DNA of 64,000 bases from Bacillus sp. ISL-7 (lineage in GTDB: Bacteria; Bacillota; Bacilli; Bacillales_B; DSM-18226). Below, piece by piece: positions 45,724-54,620 of this stretch (position 1 is its first letter; each line of letters starts with the position of its first letter). The notes beneath the pieces were generated by a model. It had not been told where the DNA came from and did no database searches. It saw nothing but the letters and a program-made list of their open reading frames with translations. The stretch covers positions 30,312 to 94,311 of the forward strand of contig NZ_JAGGQW010000014.1 in NCBI RefSeq assembly GCF_018613065.1, written 5' to 3'. The translations under genes and the position numbers were made by a program.

Positions 45724-46260
45724 TTATTTGGTGTAACGATTTGCATAGCTAGAAGCAACAAAGGCATTTGGTTTGATTTTCGGTTCAACCCCCATTGATT
45801 CGATTCTCGTTACCATTTCTTTTACAAACTCACTCGTCTTGTTTCGTTTACCAGCACCGATATCAATGTGTCCTTCCATTGTGAAGGTTGCTCCTTTATA
45901 TATATAGGGGAGGACAAGATTGATCAACTCATTTTTCCTTTCTTCGTTGAACATCGATACAATTTCCTCAGTTAACGACAATTCAAGGGAAATCCGTTCA
46001 TGTAAGTGAGTCATTTTTCTTGGAATAATGACTTTCCTTATGCACGCCCATACTCCTTTTCCTTTATTTTGAATCACAATTCCTGTGATAAAAACAGTTG
46101 TGGATCTATGGACTTGAGAATCTGTGCCAACCATTAGTCGGTAGTTCCCACTTGGGTCTAACTTCATGAATGTTACAATCCGTTCAAAGACTTGTTCGAA
46201 CGACAGTCCATTCTCCTGAAGATTTTGAAACAAATCGTGATAAGCCCCGTTTTTTTTCAT
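45724..46260 (-). CDS. ykuK: YkuK family protein (DUF458, RNase H-like)
   Basis: The protein follows B. subtilis YkuK: SFEQVFERIVTFMKLDPSGN, YRLMVGTDSQVHRSTT, GVWACIRKVIIPR and IKPNAFVASSYANRYTK. The family has an RNase H-like fold with a conserved GTDSQ motif; no activity has been assigned as far as I know. ATG 46260 is a reasonable start (GGTG upstream); ATG 46275 is close to GGAAAGG and cannot be excluded. Confidence 0.88.
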   Translation of the reverse strand: MKKNGAYHDLFQNLQENGLSFEQVFERIVTFMKLDPSGNYRLMVGTDSQVHRSTTVFITGIVIQNKGKGVWACIRKVIIPRKMTHLHERISLELSLTEEIVSMFNEERKNELINLVLPYIYKGATFTMEGHIDIGAGKRNKTSEFVKEMVTRIESMGVEPKIKPNAFVASSYANRYTK

Positions 46261-46410
46261 CTTGAAGCACCACATCTTTCCTTTCCAACTAAAAAAATTT
46301 AGTCTCGACTCTTACTCCTATCTTATGGAAAGTGATTTATTGTCGTGCAGCCATTGAAAGTATTTGATCTTTATTGAAATGTATGTAGATAGGTGAGCAA
46401 AAATGCATGG

Positions 46411-46478
46411 GTGTGACACCTTAGGGTGTCAGGCACCGTCCGTGGACAAACGCTTCATTTGTCCGTCATGGGAGGACA
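46411..46478. repeat. Dispersed palindrome family, one-armed long form
   Basis: Arm GGTGTCAGGCACC at 46425-46437 is followed by CGTGGACAAACGCTTCATTTGTCCG and GGAGGACA; the right arm is absent. A preceding GTGTGACACC gives a small extra hairpin. Confidence 0.8.
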
Positions 46479-46677
46479 GAGCGAAGGCTGCTCGGTATTG
46501 ATTCGGTTTTGAATTATGCCCAATTAACAACGGAAAATGGAATCTGCTAACCTTATATAGAAATTAATAGCGTTGGAACAACCTTTTTTCTAAAAACAAT
46601 TATTTGCCTAACAATATTTGTGCCAGTCCATCATTAGATAAAGAAACGGGATTTTATCTAGATAGGGATGGATGGAA

Positions 46678-46836
46678 ATGGCAAAGAGAAACCGAGGGAA
46701 AACAATCAGCTACCTGCCTTCAAATGGCCGGGGAACCTGCCCGCTGTGTGAAAGGACAAGAATCAAGCTACTATATCCGCATACAACAGAAACAAACCAA
46801 ACCATCAAAGTTTGCAAGAACTGCCGGGATAAATAA
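46678..46836 (+). CDS. 52-residue zinc-ribbon protein
   Basis: ATG at 46678 follows AGGGATGG. The product reads MAKRNRGKTISYLPSNGRGT, then CPLCERTRIKLLY, with a second pair in KVCKNCRDK at the C-terminus: a CxxC...CxxC zinc ribbon in a basic protein. I recall near-identical short proteins (YLPSNGRGTCP) in other Bacillus genomes. A longer open frame over the same bases is out of phase and runs into repeat DNA. Its role is unknown; nucleic-acid binding is plausible. Confidence 0.72.
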   Translation: MAKRNRGKTISYLPSNGRGTCPLCERTRIKLLYPHTTETNQTIKVCKNCRDK

Positions 46837-46841
46837 ACAAT

Positions 46842-46892
46842 GGTGTCAGGCACCGCTCGTGGACATTTGTCCTTTTGCAGTGCCTGACACCT
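46842..46892. repeat. Dispersed palindrome family, short form
   Basis: Left arm GGTGTCAGGCACC, inner GTGGACATTTGTCC, right arm AGTGCCTGACACC, then TTTTTC. It lies six bases after the stop codon of the zinc-ribbon gene and can terminate it. Confidence 0.85.
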
Positions 46893-47047
46893 TTTTCTTT
46901 TTTTGGTGATATCGGGCAAAGGGGGTCATACACTCATTTTTTAAAAGGATATTAACACTAATTGTCGAATAAACTTAACTGTAGTGCAATTAGCCTAAAG
47001 TGGTTGTGAGCGTGTAGTCCCAAATAAATAGATGTTAAAGGGGTGGG

Positions 47048-48124
47048 ATGATGGTGAAACGGATTGTAAAACAGCATGAATTAAATTTTTTGAAGCGGGA
47101 GCTAAGGTTCTTAGAAGATTCAGAGATTCTGCCTGCAGGAAAGGCCAATGAAATAGATGAGATTTACGAGGTACAGAGACTTTCTTTCACAAAAACACTT
47201 TTGTATGTGGGTTCTATTTTGATTGGCGCGGGGGTACTCAGTTTTATCGCGAGTAATTGGGATGAGATTGGAAAAACAGCGAAGCTCCTATTAATCATCG
47301 CGTTGTTCGTTGCCAGTAATCTGGCAGGATTTAAAATGGAAAGGAACTATCCAAAGACATCTAAAAGCCTTTATTATGTAGGTGTTCTTGTGTTCGGGGC
47401 GGGGATTTTTCTTGTGGAGCAAATGTTTCATCTCGGAACAAATTCACAAAATGCTTTTTTATGGTGGTCGCTTGGCATTTTGCCATTAGCATGGGTATTA
47501 CGGGATAAATGGATCCTACTAGCATCTTCCCTTTTTGTCCTCAAATACATGCTGGATGGACAATATCTCGAAGGGGTAAATATCCCGTATTGGACACTGC
47601 TTTGGATTGCCGCCATTTATTTACTTAATGAAAAAATACGTTTCTCAAAAGTGACGGGCTTTATCGCTGGCATATTGTCGCTAGCATTTATCGGGACGGT
47701 CATTAGCTTTTTTGTCAACCGCTATGACTATACTGATTTTCCTTACGTGTATGGATTAATCTATTTGGTCATAGGCGTGGCTCTAGTCCTCTTAAGAGGG
47801 AAAATTAGAGACATTTACGTTGTCTTGGGATACATCGTTCATGGTGCCGCAGCGCTATTGTTATCTTTTGAAGATACCTGGCCAATGGATTGGATGTATA
47901 TTCCTTTTTCGGTCATCTATGTGCTCTATGTATTGTACTTAATTAAAAAAGGAAGTTTGCTCAGTATCATTATTTTATGCGTGATGATCTTCCGTTTTTA
48001 CTTGGATTTATCCTTTGAATTCTTGCCAAAATCGTTCGTATTTATTATTGGAGGATTCCTGCTCCTAGGTTTCGGTTTTTATTTTGAAAAACAAAGGAAA
48101 AAAGGGGTGAGTGTGCATGAATAA
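47048..48124 (+). CDS. DUF2157 family membrane protein
   Basis: The N-terminal ~60 residues are charged and soluble; from SFTKTLLYVGSILIGAGVLSF onward there are about ten helices. The segment FIASNWDEIGKTAKLLLIIA is the DUF2157 hallmark. The function is unknown. AAAGGGGTGGG precedes ATG 47048, with ATG 47051 and GTG 47054 as alternatives. The stop overlaps the start of the GDYXXLXY gene, a pairing common for this family. Confidence 0.88.
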   Translation: MMVKRIVKQHELNFLKRELRFLEDSEILPAGKANEIDEIYEVQRLSFTKTLLYVGSILIGAGVLSFIASNWDEIGKTAKLLLIIALFVASNLAGFKMERNYPKTSKSLYYVGVLVFGAGIFLVEQMFHLGTNSQNAFLWWSLGILPLAWVLRDKWILLASSLFVLKYMLDGQYLEGVNIPYWTLLWIAAIYLLNEKIRFSKVTGFIAGILSLAFIGTVISFFVNRYDYTDFPYVYGLIYLVIGVALVLLRGKIRDIYVVLGYIVHGAAALLLSFEDTWPMDWMYIPFSVIYVLYVLYLIKKGSLLSIIILCVMIFRFYLDLSFEFLPKSFVFIIGGFLLLGFGFYFEKQRKKGVSVHE

Positions 48125-48647
48125 GCGAGCAAAGCAGTTAGTTTTGGCTTGTTCGGTGCCGGTGCTTATTTTGTTAGGCATGTGCTTCGCGCCCCTCTAT
48201 ACCATGTTAACGGGGGAGGAAATGATTCTCCAAACGAAACCGGTGGACCCATCCGACCCTTTTAGAGGCGATTATGTGACCCTTCAATATGAAGCTGAAG
48301 AGGTCCCAATATCATTGTTGGAAAAAGCAGTGGTCACAAGATTGCAGAACAAGGGGGGACAGTTCGACGTATACGTCCTGATGGCGAAAAAGAACGGAGT
48401 CCACACCCCCATTAAAGTCAGCCTTGAAAAACCCGATAACGGATTATTCCTAAAAGGAACAATAAACTATATTGATAAAGACAACCAAGGACAAGAAATT
48501 GCTCTCATTGAGTACAATCTGGATAAATACTTCCTAGAGGACAACACCGGGGCAGAATGGGAAAAAGCCTCTGCTAAAGGAGAAATACTAGCCAAACTAA
48601 AAGTAAACAACGGCTATGCCGTCCTGACCGATATCACAACCAAGTAA
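48117..48647 (+). CDS. GDYXXLXY domain protein
   Basis: One N-terminal signal anchor (LVLACSVPVLILLGMCF) and an outside domain with the name-giving motif FRGDYVTLQYEAEEVP at about residues 48-63. The total length is 176 residues. ATG at 48117 follows AAAGGGGTGAG and overlaps the DUF2157 stop. The two products are expected to act together in the membrane, but no function is known. Confidence 0.88.
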   Translation: MNKRAKQLVLACSVPVLILLGMCFAPLYTMLTGEEMILQTKPVDPSDPFRGDYVTLQYEAEEVPISLLEKAVVTRLQNKGGQFDVYVLMAKKNGVHTPIKVSLEKPDNGLFLKGTINYIDKDNQGQEIALIEYNLDKYFLEDNTGAEWEKASAKGEILAKLKVNNGYAVLTDITTK

Positions 48648-48680
48648 AAGTTGGTGTTAGAAAATTAGTGTTAAAAAGTT

Positions 48681-48759
48681 GGTGTCAGGCACCACATGTG
48701 GACGAAACTGTCTTTTGTCCATGTGGAGAGGACATTGGTCTTTCTCGGTGCCTGACACC
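48681..48759. repeat. Dispersed palindrome family, complete long form
   Basis: Arms GGTGTCAGGCACC (48681-48693) and GGTGCCTGACACC (48747-48759) enclose 53 bp with GTGGACGAAACTGTCTTTTGTCC and GGAGAGGACA. It is the only full long copy here and lies 34 bp after the GDYXXLXY stop. Confidence 0.88.
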
Positions 48760-48772
48760 TTCTTGCATTACT

Positions 48773-48805
48773 AATGTTAACTTAAATTAAAATTATGTTG
48801 ACAAT
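48773..48805. promoter_or_regulatory. Candidate BirA operator of bioY
   Basis: AATGTTAAC and GTTGACAAT are separated by exactly 15 bp, as in the BirA box ATTGTTAAC-N15-GTTAACAAT. The right half overlaps the TTGACA -35 element (48798-48803) of the bioY promoter, so biotin-loaded BirA could block transcription. Confidence 0.62.
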
Positions 48806-48859
48806 ACAACAATTAACCATATATTTTAATATTATAACAATAAATATTGGGGTGGGAGA

Positions 48860-49456
48860 ATGAAGACAAAATTAAGAGCGTTGGATATAACACTAGTGGG
48901 GATGTTTGTGGCGTTGATGGCGATTGGGGCAAACATAACCTCCTTTGTACCTTTTATGGTGGTGGGAGGAGTTCCAATTACACTCCAAACCTTCTTTGCT
49001 ATCTTGGCTGGGGCTATATTAGGGAGCAGGTTAGGATCGATAGCGATGACGGTTTATATGCTAGTTGGCTTTGTGGGCGTTCCTGTTTTTGCCAAATTTG
49101 GGGCAGGCCCATCGACAATTTTTAGTCCTACCTTCGGCTTTATTCTATCGTATATTTTTACAGCGTTTATCATTGGAAAAATCGTTGAGAAAAAGAAAAC
49201 TGTCGTTGCCTTTATCATCGCCTCCTTAATCGGAATGGTTGTAAACTACTTCTTCGGTACAAATTGGATGTACTTTGCCTATAAGCTTTGGGCAGCAGCA
49301 CCAGAAGGATTCACCTATAAAATGGCCTGGTTATGGATGGTTGTTCCACTTCCAAAAGACATAATTTTAGCCGTCCTTGCCGGAATCATGGCCCACCGAC
49401 TAGAAAAAACCGTCCTATCAAAAGGGCAATTTAAACATTTAAAACGTGTTTCCTAA
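48860..49456 (+). CDS. bioY: Biotin transporter BioY (ECF S component)
   Basis: A six-helix membrane protein of 198 residues that binds biotin for import. BioY features are LDITLVGMFVALMAIGANIT, GGVPITLQTFFAILAGAILG, GVPVFAKFGAGPSTIFSPTF and the C-terminal PKDIILAVLAGIMAHRL. GGGGTGGGAGA precedes the ATG. No energy-coupling genes are adjacent, so it works alone or uses a shared EcfAAT module. The upstream BirA-like box supports biotin control. Confidence 0.94.
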   Translation: MKTKLRALDITLVGMFVALMAIGANITSFVPFMVVGGVPITLQTFFAILAGAILGSRLGSIAMTVYMLVGFVGVPVFAKFGAGPSTIFSPTFGFILSYIFTAFIIGKIVEKKKTVVAFIIASLIGMVVNYFFGTNWMYFAYKLWAAAPEGFTYKMAWLWMVVPLPKDIILAVLAGIMAHRLEKTVLSKGQFKHLKRVS

Positions 49457-49480
49457 GGCTATCAAGTTATAAACAAACTA

Positions 49481-49534
49481 AGGGTGTCAGGCACCGCTCG
49501 TGGACATTTGTCTTTTAGCGGTGCCTGACACCCT
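49481..49534. repeat. Dispersed palindrome family, short form, probable bioY terminator
   Basis: AGGGTGTCAGGCACC and GGTGCCTGACACCC enclose CTCGTGGACATTTGTC; a run of ten T follows. It is well placed to terminate bioY. Confidence 0.88.
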
Positions 49535-49667
49535 TTTTTTTTTGACACTTTTTTTCGAAGTAATTGCTTGATACGAAACTTTTAGATTATTCGGATGTTA
49601 TACATATAATTTAAAAGGGCATTTTGATATAATTCAGGAATAATGGATTTATATATTGATAGAAGTT

Positions 49668-51431
49668 ATGACAGAATGGGTGATTACAATCATCAGGTCA
49701 CGATTGAGAAGCTTAAATACCCTGCGTAATCAGATTCTAGCTGTTTTTTTGTTTGTTATGATGATTGTTCTTGCCATTGTTTCCATTATGGTATACAACC
49801 AGGTTGGAACTTTAATGAAGGACAATGCAGAGGAACAAATTCAGCAAACAGCAGTTGAAGCAAATGGAAGAATGGAAACATTATATAGACAAGTGGACAC
49901 ACTGTCGAACCAATTGGCGACGAATGGTACCGTCCAGCAGCTACTGTTAGGGATCGTTGACGGGGATATCATGGATTTCGCCAAGCAGCAATCGTTAATC
50001 AAAGTCATCAATAATTTCTACGCCTACTCGGATGGGATTTCCAACTTTGAACTATTTACATCTAAGGGGAAAAGAATTTATCCCTTTGATAATAAGCACT
50101 TATCTAACCGCATTCAACCGAGATGGATAGAGGTAGCGGATAAAGAAAAAGGACGATTAGTATGGGTTGGAAAAGACCCGGCCAATACCAATTATTCTTA
50201 TGCCATTAGAAGAGTGAGTTTAATAGACCGTTGGTTTTCAAACGGGGGATATTTGGTTGTTCGGATCACTAACAGCTATTTTCAAGTAAAAGAGAACATA
50301 GAGGAACATGGAGAAGAGGGGTATATGATGCTCCTTGATCGAGATCTTGCTCCAATTACTGATAATTATGGAATTGATATTCAGAATATGCTTCTAGAAG
50401 GACAAAAAGCCGTTACCATTAATAAAAAAGAGTTCATGATAGTAAAGGAATCATCTAAACTGACGGGCTGGACATTGGTTATCCTAAAGCCGACGAGTTT
50501 CCTTTCAGAACGTGTCTCAGCGGTACGTTCCCTTATTTTACTATCAGGTGTAATCGGATATATCATTTTCTTTGTCTCTTCTATTTTTTTGGCGACGATG
50601 ATCACGAGGCCAATTAAGCGACTAACCAATACAATGAAGAAAGCTAAAATGGATGAATTAAAGATAAATCCTGGAAGTTCCGCGTCGTTGGAAATTATTG
50701 AACTTAATAATACTTACAACCAAATGGTCGAAAACACGAATCACCTAATACAAGAGGTGTATGAAAAGGAACTGTTGCGGAGTAGAACTGAATTGAAAGC
50801 GCTTCAATCCCAAATCGATCCTCATTTTCTTTACAATACATTAAATGCCCTCTACTGGTCATTAGAAGAAAAGGGAGAAGAGGATTTGGCTGGGACAGTC
50901 ATTGCGATGTCAGAGCTTTTCCGCTATACAATTGGAAACAAAAATAGTGGCGAATGGGTAACCATTCACGATGAACTTGAACATATTGAACGCTATTTAC
51001 AGCTGATGAAAATGAGGCTGGGTGACCGATTGATATGGTCTATATCGGTGCTGCCAGAATACATAGATATAAAAATACCAAAGCTTATCATTCAGCCTTT
51101 AGTTGAAAATGCAATAATCCATGGAATTGAGAAAAAGAGAAAGCAAGGTGCCGTCCTTATCCATGTTGAAAAAGTGGACGACTCCTCAAATATAAAGATA
51201 ACCATAAAGGACAATGGTTCAGGAATGGAAGCGGAAATACTTTCACAAATTAACCACGCGATAGAAATGGATGATGAGTCCTCGTTTAAAGGGATGGGGA
51301 TGGCACTTACCAATGTGAATAAAAGAATTCGACTTTATTATGATCAATACAATTTGAAGCATCTTTACCTAGATAGTGAACAAGGCAAGGGAACAATGGT
51401 TACATTTGAAATTCCAGAGCTGAGGAGGTAA
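49668..51431 (+). CDS. Sensor histidine kinase, YesM type
   Basis: There are two membrane helices (LAVFLFVMMIVLAIVSIMVY and LILLSGVIGYIIFFVSSIFL) around a ~240-residue extracellular sensor domain, then a HAMP linker, the His_kinase segment LKALQSQIDPHFLYNTLNAL with the phosphoacceptor His, and an ATPase domain (PKLIIQPLVENAIIHGI, IKDNGSGM). This family pairs with YesN-type regulators, and the partner gene follows 7 bp after the stop. The start is uncertain: TTG 49656, ATG 49668 or GTG 49680. It probably senses xylo-oligosaccharides, directly or through the binding protein. Confidence 0.9.
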   Translation: MTEWVITIIRSRLRSLNTLRNQILAVFLFVMMIVLAIVSIMVYNQVGTLMKDNAEEQIQQTAVEANGRMETLYRQVDTLSNQLATNGTVQQLLLGIVDGDIMDFAKQQSLIKVINNFYAYSDGISNFELFTSKGKRIYPFDNKHLSNRIQPRWIEVADKEKGRLVWVGKDPANTNYSYAIRRVSLIDRWFSNGGYLVVRITNSYFQVKENIEEHGEEGYMMLLDRDLAPITDNYGIDIQNMLLEGQKAVTINKKEFMIVKESSKLTGWTLVILKPTSFLSERVSAVRSLILLSGVIGYIIFFVSSIFLATMITRPIKRLTNTMKKAKMDELKINPGSSASLEIIELNNTYNQMVENTNHLIQEVYEKELLRSRTELKALQSQIDPHFLYNTLNALYWSLEEKGEEDLAGTVIAMSELFRYTIGNKNSGEWVTIHDELEHIERYLQLMKMRLGDRLIWSISVLPEYIDIKIPKLIIQPLVENAIIHGIEKKRKQGAVLIHVEKVDDSSNIKITIKDNGSGMEAEILSQINHAIEMDDESSFKGMGMALTNVNKRIRLYYDQYNLKHLYLDSEQGKGTMVTFEIPELRR

Positions 51432-51438
51432 ATAACAG

Positions 51439-52236
51439 ATGTCTACCAAGACTATTTTAATCGTCGATGATGAGCAAACAACAAGGCAAGGCTTGAAAAA
51501 AACACTGGAAATATGGTCCGCGGGAAAATATGAAATAATAAGTGCAAATGATGGACCTGAGGCATATGAGCTATTTGGCAAACATAAAATCCACCTTCTA
51601 ATCACAGATGTTTGCATGCCTGAGATGGATGGTTTGAAACTGTTGAAAAACATTAAGGATAGAGGATATAAGCCCGTTGTGATGATTATTTCTGGACATC
51701 CTGATTTTGAATATGCTCAGGAAGCAATTCGTCTTGGAGTAATTAATTATCTCCTGAAGCCGTTAAGTAAACAAAAGCTAATTGAAGCGGTTGAGCAGGC
51801 GTTGGAAACAGAAGCTAACATCGAGAGGGCAGACCATCTAGAAAAAGTCGCCGATCAAAAGCTACTGAATGTGGATGCTCGGAATGACCTCTCGAATTCT
51901 CTAATAAAAGATGCAATTTCATACATAAATAAAAATTTAAATAGGCAGGTCAGCTTAAAGGAAGTGGCTGATACCGTCCATTTAAATGCCAGTTATTTCA
52001 GTGTTTTGTTTAAAGAACAAACCCGTTTGACATTTAGTGAATACCTGACGAGAAAAAGGCTGCAAATGGCCAAAAACCTGTTATTGACTACGGATGCACA
52101 TGTCGAAGATATCGCCCAGCAGGCAGGCTATCAAACAGCTAAGTATTTCATTAAAATCTTTAAGGATTATGAGGGAATTACACCAAGCAAATACAGAAAA
52201 GTGGCTGTCCTTGACGAAGCACCTATCCAAAAATAG
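51439..52236 (+). CDS. AraC-type response regulator, YesN type
   Basis: The receiver domain (TILIVDDEQTTRQGL, with phosphoacceptor Asp in LLITDVCMPEMDG, and the LLKPLSKQKL switch region) is joined to a C-terminal AraC helix-turn-helix pair (VSLKEVADTVHLNASYFSVL, VEDIAQQAGYQTAKYFIKIF). At 265 residues it is a short form lacking the long middle region of some YesN proteins. With the upstream kinase it should activate the transport genes downstream. Confidence 0.92.
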   Translation: MSTKTILIVDDEQTTRQGLKKTLEIWSAGKYEIISANDGPEAYELFGKHKIHLLITDVCMPEMDGLKLLKNIKDRGYKPVVMIISGHPDFEYAQEAIRLGVINYLLKPLSKQKLIEAVEQALETEANIERADHLEKVADQKLLNVDARNDLSNSLIKDAISYINKNLNRQVSLKEVADTVHLNASYFSVLFKEQTRLTFSEYLTRKRLQMAKNLLLTTDAHVEDIAQQAGYQTAKYFIKIFKDYEGITPSKYRKVAVLDEAPIQK

Positions 52237-52247
52237 TGGAATTTCCC

Positions 52248-52279
52248 CCAATCGCGGTTACCTTACCGTGATTTTTTAT
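52248..52279 (+). terminator. Terminator after the response regulator
   Basis: AATCGCGGTTA pairs with TTACCGTGATT (one wobble), followed by TTTTTT. It separates the regulatory genes from the transport operon. Confidence 0.78.
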
Positions 52280-52297
52280 TAGTGCTAAAATTCAGTA

Positions 52298-52311
52298 TGT
52301 AAGCGAAAACA
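52298..52311 (+). promoter_or_regulatory. cre (CcpA) site of the transport operon
   Basis: TGTAAGCGAAAACA matches the cre consensus at every fixed position and lies 20 bp before the start codon of the binding-protein gene, suggesting catabolite repression. Confidence 0.72.
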
Positions 52312-52330
52312 ATTCACTGGGGGTTTTGAA

Positions 52331-53641
52331 ATGTTTAAGAAAGCGTATACATTGTTACTAGTACTTGTACTTCTTCTTACAGCTGGTCTTGCTGGCTGCA
52401 GTGGTTCTGACAAGGCTAGCAATGAGAGCAGTTCCAAGAAAACGATTAAATTCATGCACCTTTGGCCTGCTGGAAGCTCCAAACAACAAAACTTGATCGT
52501 GTCAGATATTATTAAGCAATACGAGGCAAATCATAAGGATGTAAAAATTGAGGTTGAAGTACTTGAAAATGAACAATACAAGAACAAAATGAAAGTTCTT
52601 TCCTCATCTAACGAGCTTCCAGATGTAGGTTTTACATGGGCAGCTGGATATATGACTCCTTTCGTTAAAGGAAAGCTTTTTTCACCACTTGATGATGTAT
52701 TATCTGGCGGTTTGAAAGACTCTTTCGTTAGTGGAACAACAGAAGCATATGCGTTAGACGGCAAAACTTATGGCCTTCCACTAGAATTAAACATCGCTCC
52801 TATTTATTACAATAAAGAAATCTTCAAAAAATTTAATCTCGAAGTACCTCAAACTTACAGTGAATTCACAAATGTTGTGAAAACAATTGCTAGTAAAGGT
52901 GTAGCACCAATTGCACTTGGAAATAAAGATCGTTGGACTGGATCTCTATGGTATATGTATCTTGCAGACCGTTTAGGTGGTTCTGAGGTTTTAAACAAGG
53001 CAATCGATCGTACTGGTTCATTTGACGATCCTGCCTTAGTAGCAGCTGCAGATGAAATTCAAAAACTTGTAAAAGAAAATGCATTCAATAAAGGATTTAA
53101 TGGTTTGTCTAATGATGAAGGAAAATCAGAATTCTTAAATGGAAAAGCTGCTATGTACCTAATGGGGACATGGGAACTTCCGAACTTCACGACAAATGAA
53201 GAAATTCCACAAGCATTCCGTGACAATGTTGGATTCTTTAAATTCCCAACAGTTGAAGGCGGTAAAGGGAACATCGACAGCTGGGTTGGCGGTCCTGGGG
53301 TCGGCTTGTTCGTATCTGAAAACTCAAAGGTTAAGCCTGAAGCAAAAGAATTTGTTAAATTCTTTGTTGAAAAATGGGGAGAGCAATCTGTTGAAAAAGC
53401 AGGTGTAATTCCAGCTACTAAAGTTGATACTGCCAAAGTTAAATTACCACAACTTTATATTGATGTATTAAACGAATTGAATAAAGCTAGCAATCTAACA
53501 TTATTCGCAGATGTTCAAATGAGTGCATCTGTTGCTGAAACACATTTGAATCTAATTCAATCACTGTTCGGGAACGAAGTGAATCCAAAAGATTTTGCTA
53601 AACAACACGAAGATGCGTTAAAGGCTGACGAAGGCAAATAA
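52331..53641 (+). CDS. ABC transporter sugar-binding lipoprotein
   Basis: The lipoprotein signal MFKKAYTLLLVLVLLLTAGL ends in lipobox LAGC. The mature part is a family 1 extracellular solute-binding fold (TIKFMHLWPAGSSKQQNLIV, DVGFTWAAGYMTPFVKGKL, YGLPLELNIAPIYYNKEIF, GKAAMYLMGTWEL). The context (GH43 xylosidase, YesL-like protein) suggests xylo- or arabinoxylo-oligosaccharides. The sequence TGGGGGTTTTGAA precedes the ATG. A terminator downstream probably sets a higher level of this protein than of the permeases. Confidence 0.93.
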   Translation: MFKKAYTLLLVLVLLLTAGLAGCSGSDKASNESSSKKTIKFMHLWPAGSSKQQNLIVSDIIKQYEANHKDVKIEVEVLENEQYKNKMKVLSSSNELPDVGFTWAAGYMTPFVKGKLFSPLDDVLSGGLKDSFVSGTTEAYALDGKTYGLPLELNIAPIYYNKEIFKKFNLEVPQTYSEFTNVVKTIASKGVAPIALGNKDRWTGSLWYMYLADRLGGSEVLNKAIDRTGSFDDPALVAAADEIQKLVKENAFNKGFNGLSNDEGKSEFLNGKAAMYLMGTWELPNFTTNEEIPQAFRDNVGFFKFPTVEGGKGNIDSWVGGPGVGLFVSENSKVKPEAKEFVKFFVEKWGEQSVEKAGVIPATKVDTAKVKLPQLYIDVLNELNKASNLTLFADVQMSASVAETHLNLIQSLFGNEVNPKDFAKQHEDALKADEGK

Positions 53642-53655
53642 TCGCAACTTAGAAA

Positions 53656-53700
53656 AAAGGGGCATATATCTTTACTTTTGGTATGTGCCCCTTCATTTTT
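53656..53700 (+). terminator. Intercistronic terminator/processing hairpin
   Basis: GGGGCATATATC pairs with GGTATGTGCCCC, followed by TTCATTTTT. It lies between the binding-protein and permease genes, where partial read-through is usual in sugar ABC operons. Confidence 0.8.
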
Positions 53701-53728
53701 ATCCTGTTTGCAAAGGAGTTGAATCGTA

Positions 53729-54604
53729 ATGAATAGAGTTATGTCTAATAAAAAGATAGTTGCTCTGTATATCACACCAGCGCTTTTTCTTATCCTTGCC
53801 TTGATTTATGTCCCAATTGTCCAAACCGGATATTTCGGCTTAATGAAATGGAATGGAATCGGAGAGATGGAATTCATTGGATTAAAAAATTATGCCCATC
53901 TGATACAGGATTCCTTGTTTTGGAAGAGTGCCTACCACTCCTTAATACTGGCAGTTTTTTCAACACTTAGCTTGATTGGTTATTTATTCATCTCGATGAT
54001 ATTGGCAGGCAAAATAAAAGGAGCAGATTTGCTTAGAAAAATCTATCTGATTCCCATGCTGCTTGCATCTGTTGCCATTGCGCAACTCTGGCTGAAAATT
54101 TACCACCCTACAAATGGAATTCTAAATAGTGTTCTGGTTTCACTTGGAGTTGAAAATCCACCCGCATGGCTAGCTGAACCAGGTATCGCGCTATACGCAA
54201 TTATCGTTCCGATTATCTGGCAATATGCAGGCTTTTATATTTTGATCTATTATGCAGCATTGAAAAACATCCCGGATTCCCTTGAAGAAGCTGCGAGAAT
54301 TGATGGCGCTACGCCACTTCAAATTGCATTAAAAATAAAAATTCCATTAATCATGAATGTAATCAAGGTAACGATTGTTCTTGCAGTTGTCGGATCATTG
54401 AAATATTTCGACTTGATTTATGTCATGACTGATGGAGGTCCAAACAATTCCAGTGAGGTTATGGCCTCATATATGTACCATAAAGCATTTAAGGGCTTTG
54501 ACTTTGGGTACGGAAGTGCTATTGGTTTCTTCTTATTAATCATCTGTTTAGTTGTAACGTATATCATAAGGAAACTTACCACACAGAATGACGATATTTA
54601 TTAA
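53729..54604 (+). CDS. Sugar ABC transporter permease 1 (MalF/LacF type)
   Basis: Six helices in 291 residues and the EAA loop EEAARIDGATPLQIALKIKIP. The partner permease follows after 16 bp. No ATPase gene is in the cluster, as is common in Bacillus where a shared MsmX-type ATPase serves several importers. AAAGGAGTTGAATC precedes the ATG. Confidence 0.93.
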   Translation: MNRVMSNKKIVALYITPALFLILALIYVPIVQTGYFGLMKWNGIGEMEFIGLKNYAHLIQDSLFWKSAYHSLILAVFSTLSLIGYLFISMILAGKIKGADLLRKIYLIPMLLASVAIAQLWLKIYHPTNGILNSVLVSLGVENPPAWLAEPGIALYAIIVPIIWQYAGFYILIYYAALKNIPDSLEEAARIDGATPLQIALKIKIPLIMNVIKVTIVLAVVGSLKYFDLIYVMTDGGPNNSSEVMASYMYHKAFKGFDFGYGSAIGFFLLIICLVVTYIIRKLTTQNDDIY

Positions 54605-54620
54605 AAGAGGGGGGATTTAG

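Noticed and set aside
46604..46909. 101-residue plus-strand frame
   Set aside because: It is out of phase with the better supported zinc-ribbon gene, runs through a dispersed palindrome and has no ribosome binding site.
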